Below are positions 1-6,054 of a stretch of 9,311 nt of DNA, in pieces. The translations under genes and the position numbers were made by a program. The notes under the pieces are model-generated. The model ran no database searches. It saw only the letters and a list, made by a program, of their open reading frames with translations, and was not told where the DNA came from. The DNA is taken from NCBI GenBank assembly GCA_003551455.1, contig PUMR01000070.1, positions 1 to 9,311 of the forward strand. The letters are read 5' to 3'. Numbering within the stretch: the first letter of the stretch is position 1; the number at the start of each line of letters is the position of its first letter. Source of the stretch: Mollicutes bacterium (GTDB taxonomy: Bacteria > Bacillota_I > Bacilli_A > Izemoplasmatales > Izemoplasmataceae).

Positions 1-668
1 CCGCAACCCGAGAGGAAATCGACAATACGGTGTATGTGATGGGTGGCAGTGATTGGCAAGCGTGGCTCGAGGCGTTGGACGAAGCCGGATGTTTGGCAAA
101 ACGGGTGAAGACTGTCTCCTACACGTATGTCGGTAGCGGATCGATGGATAGGATCTATCGCAGCGGCACCATCGGCAAAGCCAAGGAAGACCTGGAAAGA
201 ACGGCCCGTTACATGGATGGCTGGTTGCAGGAGAAATACCAGGGTGAAGCGCTCATCTCCTCATCAAAAGCGGTCACGACCAAAGCGAGTGTCTTCATAC
301 CGGGCATCACGACCTACATGGCCTGTCTCTATGATGCGATGAAAGAAAAAGGGACCCATGAATCCATCCTGGCCCACAAGCATCGACTGTTCAAAGACAT
401 GGTCTATGGCTCCGAGCGTCTCACCGACAACCTGGGCAGAATCAGACTGGACCACTATGAAATGGAAGCGGATGTTCAAGAGAAGACCATGTCATGCGTC
501 CGCGAGCATCAAGATGAATCGGTGTTCCGTTTGGCGGGGACAAAGCGTTTCTTAGAGGAATTCCACCAGATACACGGATTCGGTTACGATCATATCGACT
601 ATGAAGAGGACCTCGACCTGGAGGCGTTGATTCCCGATGATATCGCTTTGGAAGAGCATCTGGAATAG
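1..668 (+). CDS. fabV: trans-2-enoyl-CoA/ACP reductase FabV, C-terminal part (5' end outside window)
   Basis: This is the C-terminal roughly 221 residues of a FabV/TER-type enoyl reductase (family about 395-400 residues), which reduces the trans-2 double bond of enoyl-ACP or enoyl-CoA with NAD(P)H in the last step of fatty-acid elongation or in butyryl-CoA formation. The frame is open from base 3 and encodes ATREEIDNTV before the GTG at 30, matching FabV internal sequence, so that GTG is not a start and the gene is cut by the window edge. The family Tyr-x8-Lys catalytic motif is visible in IYRSGTIGKAK (Tyr at about 162-164, Lys about 27 bases later). Further family-like segments are VMGGSDWQAWLEAL, the IPGITTYMACLYDAMKEKGTHE region and a C-terminal FGYDHIDYEEDLDL. 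The stop is TAG. Whether it serves membrane lipid synthesis or fermentation cannot be told from this half. Confidence 0.93.
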   Translation, partial: ATREEIDNTVYVMGGSDWQAWLEALDEAGCLAKRVKTVSYTYVGSGSMDRIYRSGTIGKAKEDLERTARYMDGWLQEKYQGEALISSSKAVTTKASVFIPGITTYMACLYDAMKEKGTHESILAHKHRLFKDMVYGSERLTDNLGRIRLDHYEMEADVQEKTMSCVREHQDESVFRLAGTKRFLEEFHQIHGFGYDHIDYEEDLDLEALIPDDIALEEHLE

Positions 669-697
669 GTGTTCTCCCACTATGTGGAGTGAGACAC
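669..697 (+). other. Imperfect hairpin just after fabV
   Basis: Starting next to the fabV stop codon, GTGT-T-CTC-CCAC can pair with GTGG-AGT-GAGACAC around a TAT loop, giving about 11 base pairs with one bulge and one 3-nt asymmetric loop. No T-run follows (the next bases are GTCTATACC), so it is not a typical intrinsic terminator. It could be an RNA-stabilising 3' hairpin or chance. The rest of the 669-849 gap shows only a 12-bp palindrome at 785-796 and no convincing promoter. Confidence 0.3.
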
Positions 698-849
698 GTC
701 TATACCGGTCGTGATGCTGCATGACACTCATCGTTTTGACTTCTGGAACCTCGGCGGTGTTGAGCGCAATACGATGGAATTCGACTGTCCGGACAGAATC
801 GTGCGTATTTCCATCGAGGCAAGTCACAATTCGAAACGAGGGGAACCCA

Positions 850-1245
850 ATGGATTTCGACATCCTATATGAAAAGGCCCTTGCCAAGGCGAAACCTTTC
901 GCGCTTTCGGCGACCGCCGATGCCGGCGGTGTGGGAGCGGCGATTCTCACCGACAAGGGCAATGTCTACACGGGGACGTGTATTGATATCGCCACGAACA
1001 TCGGTTTTTGTGCGGAACGGGCCGCGGCGGCCGCCATGGTCAGCGCGGGTGAAAGAATCATCAAGGCTTGTATCGCCGTGACAGCGGAAGGGGAGATCAT
1101 CCCTCCTTGCGGTGTGTGCCGGGAGTTCTTGAACGAGCTTGCCGACGAGAACGCCCGCGCCCTAGTGAAAATCGGAAATGACCATGTGGTGGAACTCGCC
1201 ACGCTTCTGCCCGAAGATTGGCGAAGGACAAGAAAGGGGTCGTGA
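850..1245 (+). CDS. Cytidine deaminase-like zinc hydrolase
   Basis: A 131-residue protein of the small homotetrameric cytidine deaminase type (usual length about 130), expected to hydrolyse the amino group of cytidine-like substrates in the cytoplasm. The zinc site is complete: C54-A-E56 (FCAER, with the catalytic Glu) and P-C87-G-V-C90. The ATG at 850 is chosen because AGGGGAA lies just upstream and the protein starts like the family; the longer frame from 721 adds a tail that looks like translated noncoding DNA. The segment before the CAE motif reads TCIDIATNIG, where classical cytidine deaminases have an N-x-E ribose-binding motif, so the substrate may differ (modified nucleoside, or a blasticidin-S-like compound). 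The stop is 2 nt before the start of the nucleoside phosphorylase, indicating one operon. Confidence 0.87.
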   Translation: MDFDILYEKALAKAKPFALSATADAGGVGAAILTDKGNVYTGTCIDIATNIGFCAERAAAAAMVSAGERIIKACIAVTAEGEIIPPCGVCREFLNELADENARALVKIGNDHVVELATLLPEDWRRTRKGS

Positions 1246-1247
1246 AG

Positions 1248-2015
1248 ATGGGTCTGAGAAAACAATATCCCATCCTCGAATTCGACCCGGCCCAAGAGGC
1301 CTACATCCATCCCGAAGCCGTGGTTGAAAAAATCAAAATCCCACAACATTTCGTGGTGACCTTCTTCAAAGAAGCGATCGCGAAACTGCTTGAAGAAGGT
1401 CGGCTGGAACGGTTGGGGACTTTCCGGACAGAGACGGTCGACATCCCCTTGTACAAGACGAGCATCAATGATGAGGATGTCGGGCTGTGTCTCGGTTATG
1501 TGGGTGCCGCCGCTTCCGCGGCACTTCTCGAAGAGCTCATCGCCATGGGGGCGGAGAAGTTTCTCGTCTGCGGTGGTGCGGGCGTTCTGACAGATACTCC
1601 CCTGGGGGAGCTGTTCGTCCCCGACGCCGCTGTCCGTGACGAAGGGACGTCGTATCATTATCTGCCGCCCGCACGCGAAGTCGAATGCGATAGGAAAGCG
1701 CATGATGCCCTGAAGAGGGCTCTGGATCATCACCGCGTCCCCTACCGGGAGGGCAAGACCTGGACCACCGACGGTGTATATCGGGAGACGAGAGACAAAA
1801 CCGACATGCGCCGTGAAGAAGGCTGTCTCACCGTGGAGACGGAGGCGGCGGCCTTCTTTGCGGTATCTAGATTCCGCGGAGTGAGGCTCGCACAGCTCCT
1901 CTATGGTGGTGACGATTTGAGCAGAGTCGAGTGGGACCGGCGCGGTTGGAACCAAAGATCCGATATCCGGAAGGACTTGCTCGAGTTGTCTTTACAATCC
2001 GTACTTTGGCTTTGA
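1248..2015 (+). CDS. Nucleoside phosphorylase (uridine phosphorylase-like, PNP/UDP family)
   Basis: A 255-residue protein of the PNP/UDP nucleoside phosphorylase fold (COG2820-like), expected to split a nucleoside with phosphate into base plus ribose-1-phosphate in the cytoplasm. Visible family parts are the glycine-rich segment YVGAAASAALLEEL (about 84-97), GGAGVL (109-114), RDEGTSYHYLPP (130-141), TWTTDGVYRET (171-181) and GDDLS (221-225), whose Asp is the likely base-contacting or acid residue. The ribose-binding motif normally VEMEA is here V196-E-T-E-A, with Met replaced by Thr, and the usual GVGAP-type loop reads YVGAA. The ATG at 1248 has AAAGGGG about 8 nt upstream; the TTG at 1218 inside the previous gene is rejected. 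It is co-transcribed with the deaminase, so a two-step pathway (deaminate, then phosphorolyse) is plausible. The exact substrate is unknown. Confidence 0.88.
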   Translation: MGLRKQYPILEFDPAQEAYIHPEAVVEKIKIPQHFVVTFFKEAIAKLLEEGRLERLGTFRTETVDIPLYKTSINDEDVGLCLGYVGAAASAALLEELIAMGAEKFLVCGGAGVLTDTPLGELFVPDAAVRDEGTSYHYLPPAREVECDRKAHDALKRALDHHRVPYREGKTWTTDGVYRETRDKTDMRREEGCLTVETEAAAFFAVSRFRGVRLAQLLYGGDDLSRVEWDRRGWNQRSDIRKDLLELSLQSVLWL

Positions 2016-2054
2016 ATGGTGATTTCCCACTTATCGATTCCCCTATTCCCCATC

Positions 2055-2080
2055 AGCTCCGGCCGGCCGGGGCTTTTTTG
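2055..2080 (+). terminator. Intrinsic terminator of the deaminase-phosphorylase operon
   Basis: AGCTCCGG (2055-2062) pairs with CCGGGGCT (2067-2074) around a CCGG tetraloop, with one T-G wobble, and is followed directly by a T-run at 2074-2079. It lies about 40 nt after the phosphorylase stop codon. Confidence 0.9.
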
Positions 2081-2095
2081 TTGTGAGCGTATCGA

Positions 2096-2125
2096 TTGCA
2101 GGAAGGGGTCGCTCTTTGCTACATT
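2096..2125 (+). promoter_or_regulatory. Possible weak sigma-A promoter for the dioxygenase-hydrolase operon
   Basis: TTGCAG (2096-2101), an 18-nt spacer and TACATT (2120-2125, 4 of 6 to TATAAT) lie between the upstream terminator and the dioxygenase start. An AT-rich TTTTATATAT stretch follows. The position is right because a terminator closes the previous operon, but the match is weak. Confidence 0.3.
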
Positions 2126-2173
2126 TTATATATCCCGCGGAAACGATGCGGGCCGGAAAGGATGAAACGGAGG

Positions 2174-3139
2174 ATGAAGCATGAATCCCAAGGAATTCAC
2201 CATATAACCGCTTTGAGCGCTGATGCTCAACGCACCCTTGATTTTTACGCGGGCACGCTCGGGCTCCGGTTCGTCAAAAAGACGGTCAACCACGATGACC
2301 CGGAGACCTATCATCTCTATTTCGGCAACCACGAGGCTTCACCGGGCACCCTCCTCACTTTTTTCCCGCAAACCGGAGCACAAAGAGGCAAAATCGGTGC
2401 CGGACAGGTCGGCACGATCCGTCTTGCCATCCCTCCCCACAGCAACGCTTTTTGGAAAAAGCGGCTCAAAGAGCATGGTGTCCCCTATCGTCTGGAAGAG
2501 GGTTTCCACGAGACACGCCTCGCTTTTGCGGATCCCGACGGACTCTCGCTGGAACTCGTCGAGAGCGATATCGGAAAGAAGAATCTCTGGCGTATCGACG
2601 ATATTGGTCCGGATACGGCCATCAAGGGCATCCATAGCGTTCTTCTCCACTCGGCACATCCGGACAAGACCAGGGCCCTTCTGGAGTTCACGTTCGGTTT
2701 CCGTCGCATGGGCATCGACAAGACACGTGTCCGGATGCATTCGACGGAAGAAATCGGCGGCATCGTCGATATCGACATGGAACCGCCCGAAAGGGGACGA
2801 CAGGGAGCGGGGACCGGCCATCACATCGCTTTTCGCGCCCAAGACGGAACCGAGCAGGAACACTATCGGGAAACCCTCTCGTTCGAGAACTACCGCACAT
2901 CTCCGCTAATCGACAGGAAGTACTTCCGTTCCCTCTATTTCCGTGAGTGTGGCTACATCCTCTTCGAGATCGCCACCGACGGGCCGGGATTCACCGTGGA
3001 TGAGAATCTGACGGGACTCGCCACCACACTCACGCTTCCCGCATCCAGCGAGCGGGAAAGAGAACATATCGAGAAGGTCCTGCCGCCTTTGGATGTACGG
3101 ACCGATTATGTGCGACCGAGCGGGGACACGGCCGAATGA
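2174..3139 (+). CDS. VOC-family ring-cleaving dioxygenase, MhqO-like
   Basis: A 321-residue protein with two vicinal-oxygen-chelate (glyoxalase/bleomycin-resistance) modules, matching the 310-325-residue MhqO/MhqA/MhqE group of putative hydroquinone dioxygenases. The first module opens with GIHHITA (7-13), then TLDFYAGTLGLRFVKKTVN and YHLYFGN. The second opens with KGIHSVLL (151-158). Likely metal ligands are a His in GIHH (9/10), a His in GTGHHIAF (216/217) and E265 in ILFEIATDGPGF. The start is uncertain: ATG 2174 gives the family-like N-terminus, but GGAGG abuts it with no spacer; ATG 2162 (four residues longer) has GGAAAGG very close upstream. The frame upstream to 2096 has no family similarity. 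Its stop overlaps an ATG of the next frame (ATGA), so it is coupled to the hydrolase. Expected role: opening hydroquinone or catechol rings during electrophile detoxification. Confidence 0.87.
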   Translation: MKHESQGIHHITALSADAQRTLDFYAGTLGLRFVKKTVNHDDPETYHLYFGNHEASPGTLLTFFPQTGAQRGKIGAGQVGTIRLAIPPHSNAFWKKRLKEHGVPYRLEEGFHETRLAFADPDGLSLELVESDIGKKNLWRIDDIGPDTAIKGIHSVLLHSAHPDKTRALLEFTFGFRRMGIDKTRVRMHSTEEIGGIVDIDMEPPERGRQGAGTGHHIAFRAQDGTEQEHYRETLSFENYRTSPLIDRKYFRSLYFRECGYILFEIATDGPGFTVDENLTGLATTLTLPASSEREREHIEKVLPPLDVRTDYVRPSGDTAE

Positions 3140-3174
3140 GCGATACCGGCCGATCCGAGGAGGAATTGACGGCC

Positions 3175-3795
3175 ATGGAGTACGATTATCATGAAGGATT
3201 CAAGTCCCGGACCTGGATCCTGTTGCACGGTAGCGGCGGGAGTCGGGAGGATTTGTTGCCTTTTGCGAGAATGGTCGATTCCGAAGCCTCGATTATCGCC
3301 CTGGAGGGTGATGTGGATGAGGAAGGGTTGCGGAGATTTTTCCGGCGGAAGGGTCCGGGCATTCCTGACGAGGACGATTTGAAACAGCGTACGGACAGAC
3401 TGCACCGTTTTCTCGATGAACTCGCTGAACGGCACGATCTCGACCGCGACGGCTTTTTGGCGATGGGCTACTCGAACGGGGCCAACATGATCGCCAGCCT
3501 TCTGGTGAGACACGGCAGCGCCTTCAAGGCCGCCTTCCTCTTGCATCCGATGTGCCCTTACCGGAAAATGCCTTTCTGCGACGTGACGGGAACCGAAGTT
3601 TTCATCTCGGCGGGAAAAAGGGATACCGTCATTCCCGAAGAGGAGCCGCAATGTCTCTATGACCATCTTGTCACCTGTGGCGTGAGTCCGATGATCCATT
3701 GGCATACCGAAGGACACAAGATCACCATGGGCGAGATGAGAGAAGTGTGCCGTTTCTATAGAAAGCGGGTATTCCCCTCCTTTTACGATCAATGA
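3175..3795 (+). CDS. Alpha/beta hydrolase, MhqD-like carboxylesterase/phospholipase family
   Basis: A cytoplasmic alpha/beta hydrolase of 206 residues, close in length to B. subtilis MhqD (about 203), a putative hydrolase of the quinone-response regulon. Visible elements are the oxyanion-hole region ILLHGSGG, a RRFFRR segment, the nucleophile elbow GYS100NG, Asp150 in GKRDTVIP and His181 in EGHKITMGE, completing the triad. The start at 3175 is preferred because GAGGAGG (3157-3163) lies 11 nt upstream and the protein then starts where MhqD does. An alternative ATG at 3136 overlaps the dioxygenase stop (ATGA) and would add 13 residues with no family similarity; TTG 3166 is too close to the Shine-Dalgarno. 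Coupling to the dioxygenase suggests it hydrolyses ring-cleavage products or ester adducts. That role is inferred, and the true substrate is unknown. Confidence 0.87.
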   Translation: MEYDYHEGFKSRTWILLHGSGGSREDLLPFARMVDSEASIIALEGDVDEEGLRRFFRRKGPGIPDEDDLKQRTDRLHRFLDELAERHDLDRDGFLAMGYSNGANMIASLLVRHGSAFKAAFLLHPMCPYRKMPFCDVTGTEVFISAGKRDTVIPEEEPQCLYDHLVTCGVSPMIHWHTEGHKITMGEMREVCRFYRKRVFPSFYDQ

Positions 3796-3797
3796 TC

Positions 3798-3828
3798 AAC
3801 TCCCGACCGCAAAGGCTCGGGAGTTTTT
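3798..3828 (+). terminator. Intrinsic terminator after the MhqD-like gene
   Basis: AACTCCCGA (3798-3806) pairs perfectly with TCGGGAGTT (3817-3825), and the T-run continues to 3828. It starts 2 nt after the hydrolase stop codon. The loop is 10 nt and may pair further (CC with GG). Confidence 0.92.
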
Positions 3829-3949
3829 CGAAAAGGGTATACAGGGGCGCCAATTCCGGTTTCAATGCGATGTTTGAAAACTTTATCGACTCAGGGGACA
3901 TCCCTCGGCGGATATGGTAGCGTGTTGGTGTGACGAGGAGTGTGATACC

Positions 3950-4666
3950 ATGTCCTACGATTTCATGGCCGACCATTATGATTGTGTTTTTCCGGCCAAA
4001 AAAGAGACGGTGGCGTTTTTGACGCAAAACCTCCCCAAAGGAGACATCCTCGATTCCGCCTGCGGCACGGGGAACTATGCCTTCGCGCTAAAAAGGAAAG
4101 GATTCAATGTCACGGGGACCGACATCTCGGCGGAGATGATCACCATCGCCCGCGAGAAGGCGAAGATGCAGAATCTCGATGTCCTCTTCCGGTGCGAGGA
4201 CATGCGGAAGATGCGTGATGAAGCGGTTTATGACGGCATTTTCTGTATCGGTAACTCGCTTGTGCATCTTCCCACCAAGAAGGAGATCCTGGATTATCTG
4301 CGAAAAGTCCAAAGGGCGCTGAAAGACGGTGGCCGGGCCATCTTCCAGATTGTGAACTATGACAAGGTCTATGCGCGGAAACTGTTGACGCTCCCGAAAA
4401 TGGAATGTCCGGGCCTCGTTTTCGAAAGACACTACGATTTGAAAAGGGAGAAGGTCCTTTTCCATCAGATTCTGAAGACCCCCCGCGGCATCCAGAAGAA
4501 CACGGAGGAACTCTACCCTTTGAAACGCGACAAGATGGAACACCTGCTTCAGAAAGCGGGGTTCCACAATCTCATGTTTTATGATGGTTTCTCGTCGGAC
4601 CCTTTTTCCGCCGAGGAGTCGTACGCCTTGGTCGTCCGGGCGGAAAAAAAGGACGGTTCCGCTTGA
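3950..4666 (+). CDS. Class I SAM-dependent methyltransferase, substrate unknown
   Basis: A 238-residue cytoplasmic protein with a Rossmann-type methyltransferase domain. Motif I is ILDSACGTGN (33-42). Motif II is VTGTDIS, whose D58 should bind the ribose hydroxyls of S-adenosylmethionine. CEDMRKM (82-88) should contact the adenine, and motif IV is YDGIFCIGNSLVHL (94-107). The C-terminal third carries an antiparallel strand region resembling small-molecule methyltransferases. The ATG at 3950 is chosen because GAGGAG (3935-3940) lies 9 nt upstream and MSYDFMADHYD is a typical family beginning; the ATG at 3914 lacks both. The gene has its own transcription unit between terminators, though I could not find a convincing promoter at 3829-3949. 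The last codons run into the left arm of the terminator and the TGA sits in its loop. The neighbours suggest, but do not prove, a link to quinone metabolism. Confidence 0.87.
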   Translation: MSYDFMADHYDCVFPAKKETVAFLTQNLPKGDILDSACGTGNYAFALKRKGFNVTGTDISAEMITIAREKAKMQNLDVLFRCEDMRKMRDEAVYDGIFCIGNSLVHLPTKKEILDYLRKVQRALKDGGRAIFQIVNYDKVYARKLLTLPKMECPGLVFERHYDLKREKVLFHQILKTPRGIQKNTEELYPLKRDKMEHLLQKAGFHNLMFYDGFSSDPFSAEESYALVVRAEKKDGSA

Positions 4667-4686
4667 AACGCGGAACCGTCCTTTTT
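4646..4686. terminator. Bidirectional terminator shared by methyltransferase (+) and nitroreductase (-)
   Basis: A 17-bp perfect stem: 4646-4662 (AAAAAGGACGGTTCCGC) pairs with 4670-4686, with a 7-nt loop at 4663-4669. The A-run at 4644-4650 becomes a U-run on the minus strand and the T-run at 4682-4686 serves the plus strand. The stop codons of the two convergent genes lie at 4664-4666 (inside the loop) and 4689-4691. Confidence 0.95.
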
Positions 4687-4688
4687 CA

Positions 4689-5282
4689 TCATTTGAAGAT
4701 TCTCAATCGTTCTTCCACGGGCTTGAAACTCTTCTCACCCGCTGGCGATAGTGGTGTTCCAAACGGCATCTGGGCGTCGAGCGTCCAAGCATCATCGAGG
4801 TTGAAGTGTTCACGGATCTTGTCATCGATGAGGGGGTTGTAGTGTTGTAGCGACGCTCCCAAGCCCTCGACAGAGAGTCCCGTCCAGACCACATACTGCA
4901 ACATCCCCATGGACTCATCCGCCCAGAGTCTGAACTTGTCGGCATAGAGGGGCATCTTCTCCTGCAGTTCTTCGAGGGTCTTTTCATCCTTGAAGAAGAG
5001 AACGGTCCCATGGCCTTTTTTGAAACCTTCGATCTTTTTGCGGGTCTTTTCCCAGTTCTTGTCGGGAACGATCTCTTTCAGCGTTTCGGCGACGATGTCC
5101 CACACTTTCTCATGGTGCTTGTCCAAGGCGAGGACGATGCGACCGCCCTGGGCGTTGAAAGCTGTCGGCGTGTGTTTCAGCGCCTCTTTGAGGATCTCCT
5201 CGATCCTTTCGTCGCTGACGGGGCTTTTCTCGTCGATGTCACGGATGGAACGTCTCGTCTTCATCGCTTCATAGAAATCCAT
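4689..5282 (-). CDS. Nitroreductase-family FMN oxidoreductase, MhqN/YdgI-like
   Basis: A 197-residue flavoenzyme of the nitroreductase family (usual length about 200), expected to reduce quinones or nitro compounds with NAD(P)H in the cytoplasm. The N-terminal FMN phosphate-binding motif is T9-R-R-S-I-R14, followed by HTPTAFNAQGGRIV (37-50), KVWDIV (59-64), GTVLFF (92-97), PLYADKF and GLGASLQHYNPLID (140-153), all typical of the MhqN/YdgI subgroup. The ATG at 5282 begins the usual MDFYEAMKTRRSIR sequence; its Shine-Dalgarno, GAGAGGA, is rather far (about 13 nt). A TTG at 5303 would add seven residues and is less likely. A good promoter is at 5318-5346. In B. subtilis a nitroreductase of this type shares an operon with MhqO; here it is 1.5 kb away on the other strand, but the same enzyme set is present. 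Confidence 0.91.
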   Translation of the reverse strand: MDFYEAMKTRRSIRDIDEKSPVSDERIEEILKEALKHTPTAFNAQGGRIVLALDKHHEKVWDIVAETLKEIVPDKNWEKTRKKIEGFKKGHGTVLFFKDEKTLEELQEKMPLYADKFRLWADESMGMLQYVVWTGLSVEGLGASLQHYNPLIDDKIREHFNLDDAWTLDAQMPFGTPLSPAGEKSFKPVEERLRIFK

Positions 5283-5317
5283 GTTCGCAACACATCCTCT
5301 CAAGAGATTCCATTCTC

Positions 5318-5346
5318 ATTATACGCTCATTGCGAGTCATGGTAAA
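5318..5346 (-). promoter_or_regulatory. Sigma-A promoter of the nitroreductase gene
   Basis: Read on the minus strand: TTTACC at -35 (plus 5346-5341), a 17-nt spacer, and a perfect TATAAT at -10 (plus 5323-5318), about 36 nt before the ATG at 5282. It is divergent from the promoter of the membrane protein gene. Confidence 0.8.
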
Positions 5347-5369
5347 GCGACATACACAAAGGAAACGCT

Positions 5370-5398
5370 TTGACACTCCCGTGGGCATACGGTAGAAT
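5370..5398 (+). promoter_or_regulatory. Sigma-A promoter of the small membrane protein gene
   Basis: A perfect TTGACA (5370-5375), a 17-nt spacer and TAGAAT (5393-5398, 5 of 6). The predicted transcript start near 5405 gives a leader of about 20 nt before the GTG at 5425. The -35 box overlaps one arm of an AAAGCG/CGCTTT inverted repeat and a catabolite-responsive-element-like sequence. Confidence 0.87.
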
Positions 5399-5424
5399 AT
5401 TGACAAAGGGTCGAGGTGATTGCC

Positions 5425-5895
5425 GTGCGCAATGAGAAAATGAAAAGGTTCATCCCCTTCGTCATATTCGGCCTGGGTCTCGTCGCGACGTTGATGCTCT
5501 TTCTTCCCGCCTTGTATTTCGAAGGGACCTACTATAGTGGATTCGAGATTGCTTTCGGAACGTCGATCACCGCCGACGAGCCGTTCTTCGACGGTTCGCG
5601 ACTGACACCGAACTCTTATGCCATCGCGGCCTATTTCTCCCCGCTCGTCGCCGGTATCGTCACCTTGGCGCTGCGTAGCGGCAACCTGTTCAGTCTCGCC
5701 ATGTTCGTGGTCGCCGCCGTGCTATTTTTCCTCCTTCCCGATTATGTGGATGTCGTTTACATCAACGGAGGAGAGGAAGTCATCGAGGACGTGGATTGGG
5801 CACACGCCTACGGGATCATCATCGCCGCGTTCGCTTGCGTGGTGGCCGCACTCGCGGAGATGTTGCACATCTCCATGATCGAGAAGCAGGGTTGA
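5425..5895 (+). CDS. Small four-helix integral membrane protein, function unknown
   Basis: I do not recognise this 156-residue protein. It begins with a short basic segment (MRNEKMKR), then a hydrophobic helix at about 9-31, a hydrophilic loop of about 35 residues (32-65) containing TYYSGFEIAFGTSI and a DEPFFDG segment, helices at about 66-83, 89-106 and 128-147, and an acidic stretch GGEEVIEDVDW (115-125) between the last two. Both ends are probably cytoplasmic. The GTG at 5425 is chosen because GAGGTGAT (5413-5420), an excellent complement to the 16S rRNA tail, is optimally spaced; GTG 5416 lies inside that sequence and ATG 5440 is further away. It is transcribed alone from a strong promoter and closed by a hairpin at 5926-5960. 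No enzyme motif is visible. Confidence 0.82.
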   Translation: MRNEKMKRFIPFVIFGLGLVATLMLFLPALYFEGTYYSGFEIAFGTSITADEPFFDGSRLTPNSYAIAAYFSPLVAGIVTLALRSGNLFSLAMFVVAAVLFFLLPDYVDVVYINGGEEVIEDVDWAHAYGIIIAAFACVVAALAEMLHISMIEKQG

Positions 5896-5925
5896 AGTTG
5901 GATTTTGAAAGGTGAAAACACGTTC

Positions 5926-5966
5926 CGGGCGGATCTCATTCGACATGGGCCGCCCGTTTTGTCTTT
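5926..5966 (+). terminator. Probable intrinsic terminator after the small membrane protein gene
   Basis: CGGGCGG (5926-5932) pairs with CCGCCCG (5950-5956) around a 17-nt loop and is followed by TTTTGTCTTT. The large loop makes it weaker than the other terminators here, but the position, about 30 nt after the stop codon, is right. Confidence 0.65.
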
Positions 5967-6054
5967 GCCATGGGGGGCATATCGAGGATGGGCTGCACAA
6001 CATACGCTGTGCATGGACCAAAGAATAACCGAAGACGACAGGGGGGGCGCCTTG

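Noticed and set aside
721..849. N-terminal extension of the cytidine deaminase from ATG 721
   Set aside because: The extra 43 residues have no family similarity, while ATG 850 has a proper Shine-Dalgarno and gives the usual length.
966..1955. Long minus-strand open frame (329 codons) opposite the deaminase and phosphorylase
   Set aside because: It is antisense to two genes with clear family motifs, its translation has no recognisable domain, and long antisense frames are common when codon third positions are G/C-rich.
3136..3174. Start of the MhqD-like hydrolase at the ATGA overlap
   Set aside because: Possible, but the added 13 residues are not family-like and the strong GAGGAGG serves ATG 3175; kept as an alternative start only.
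3860..3918. Promoter candidates (TTTCAA, TTGAAA, TATGGT) before the methyltransferase
   Set aside because: No pair of boxes has a spacing near 17 nt with acceptable matches.
5905..6054. 50-residue N-terminal extension of the ABC-F protein
   Set aside because: It crosses the terminator hairpin of the preceding gene and adds nothing family-like; ATG 6055 has a strong purine-rich Shine-Dalgarno.
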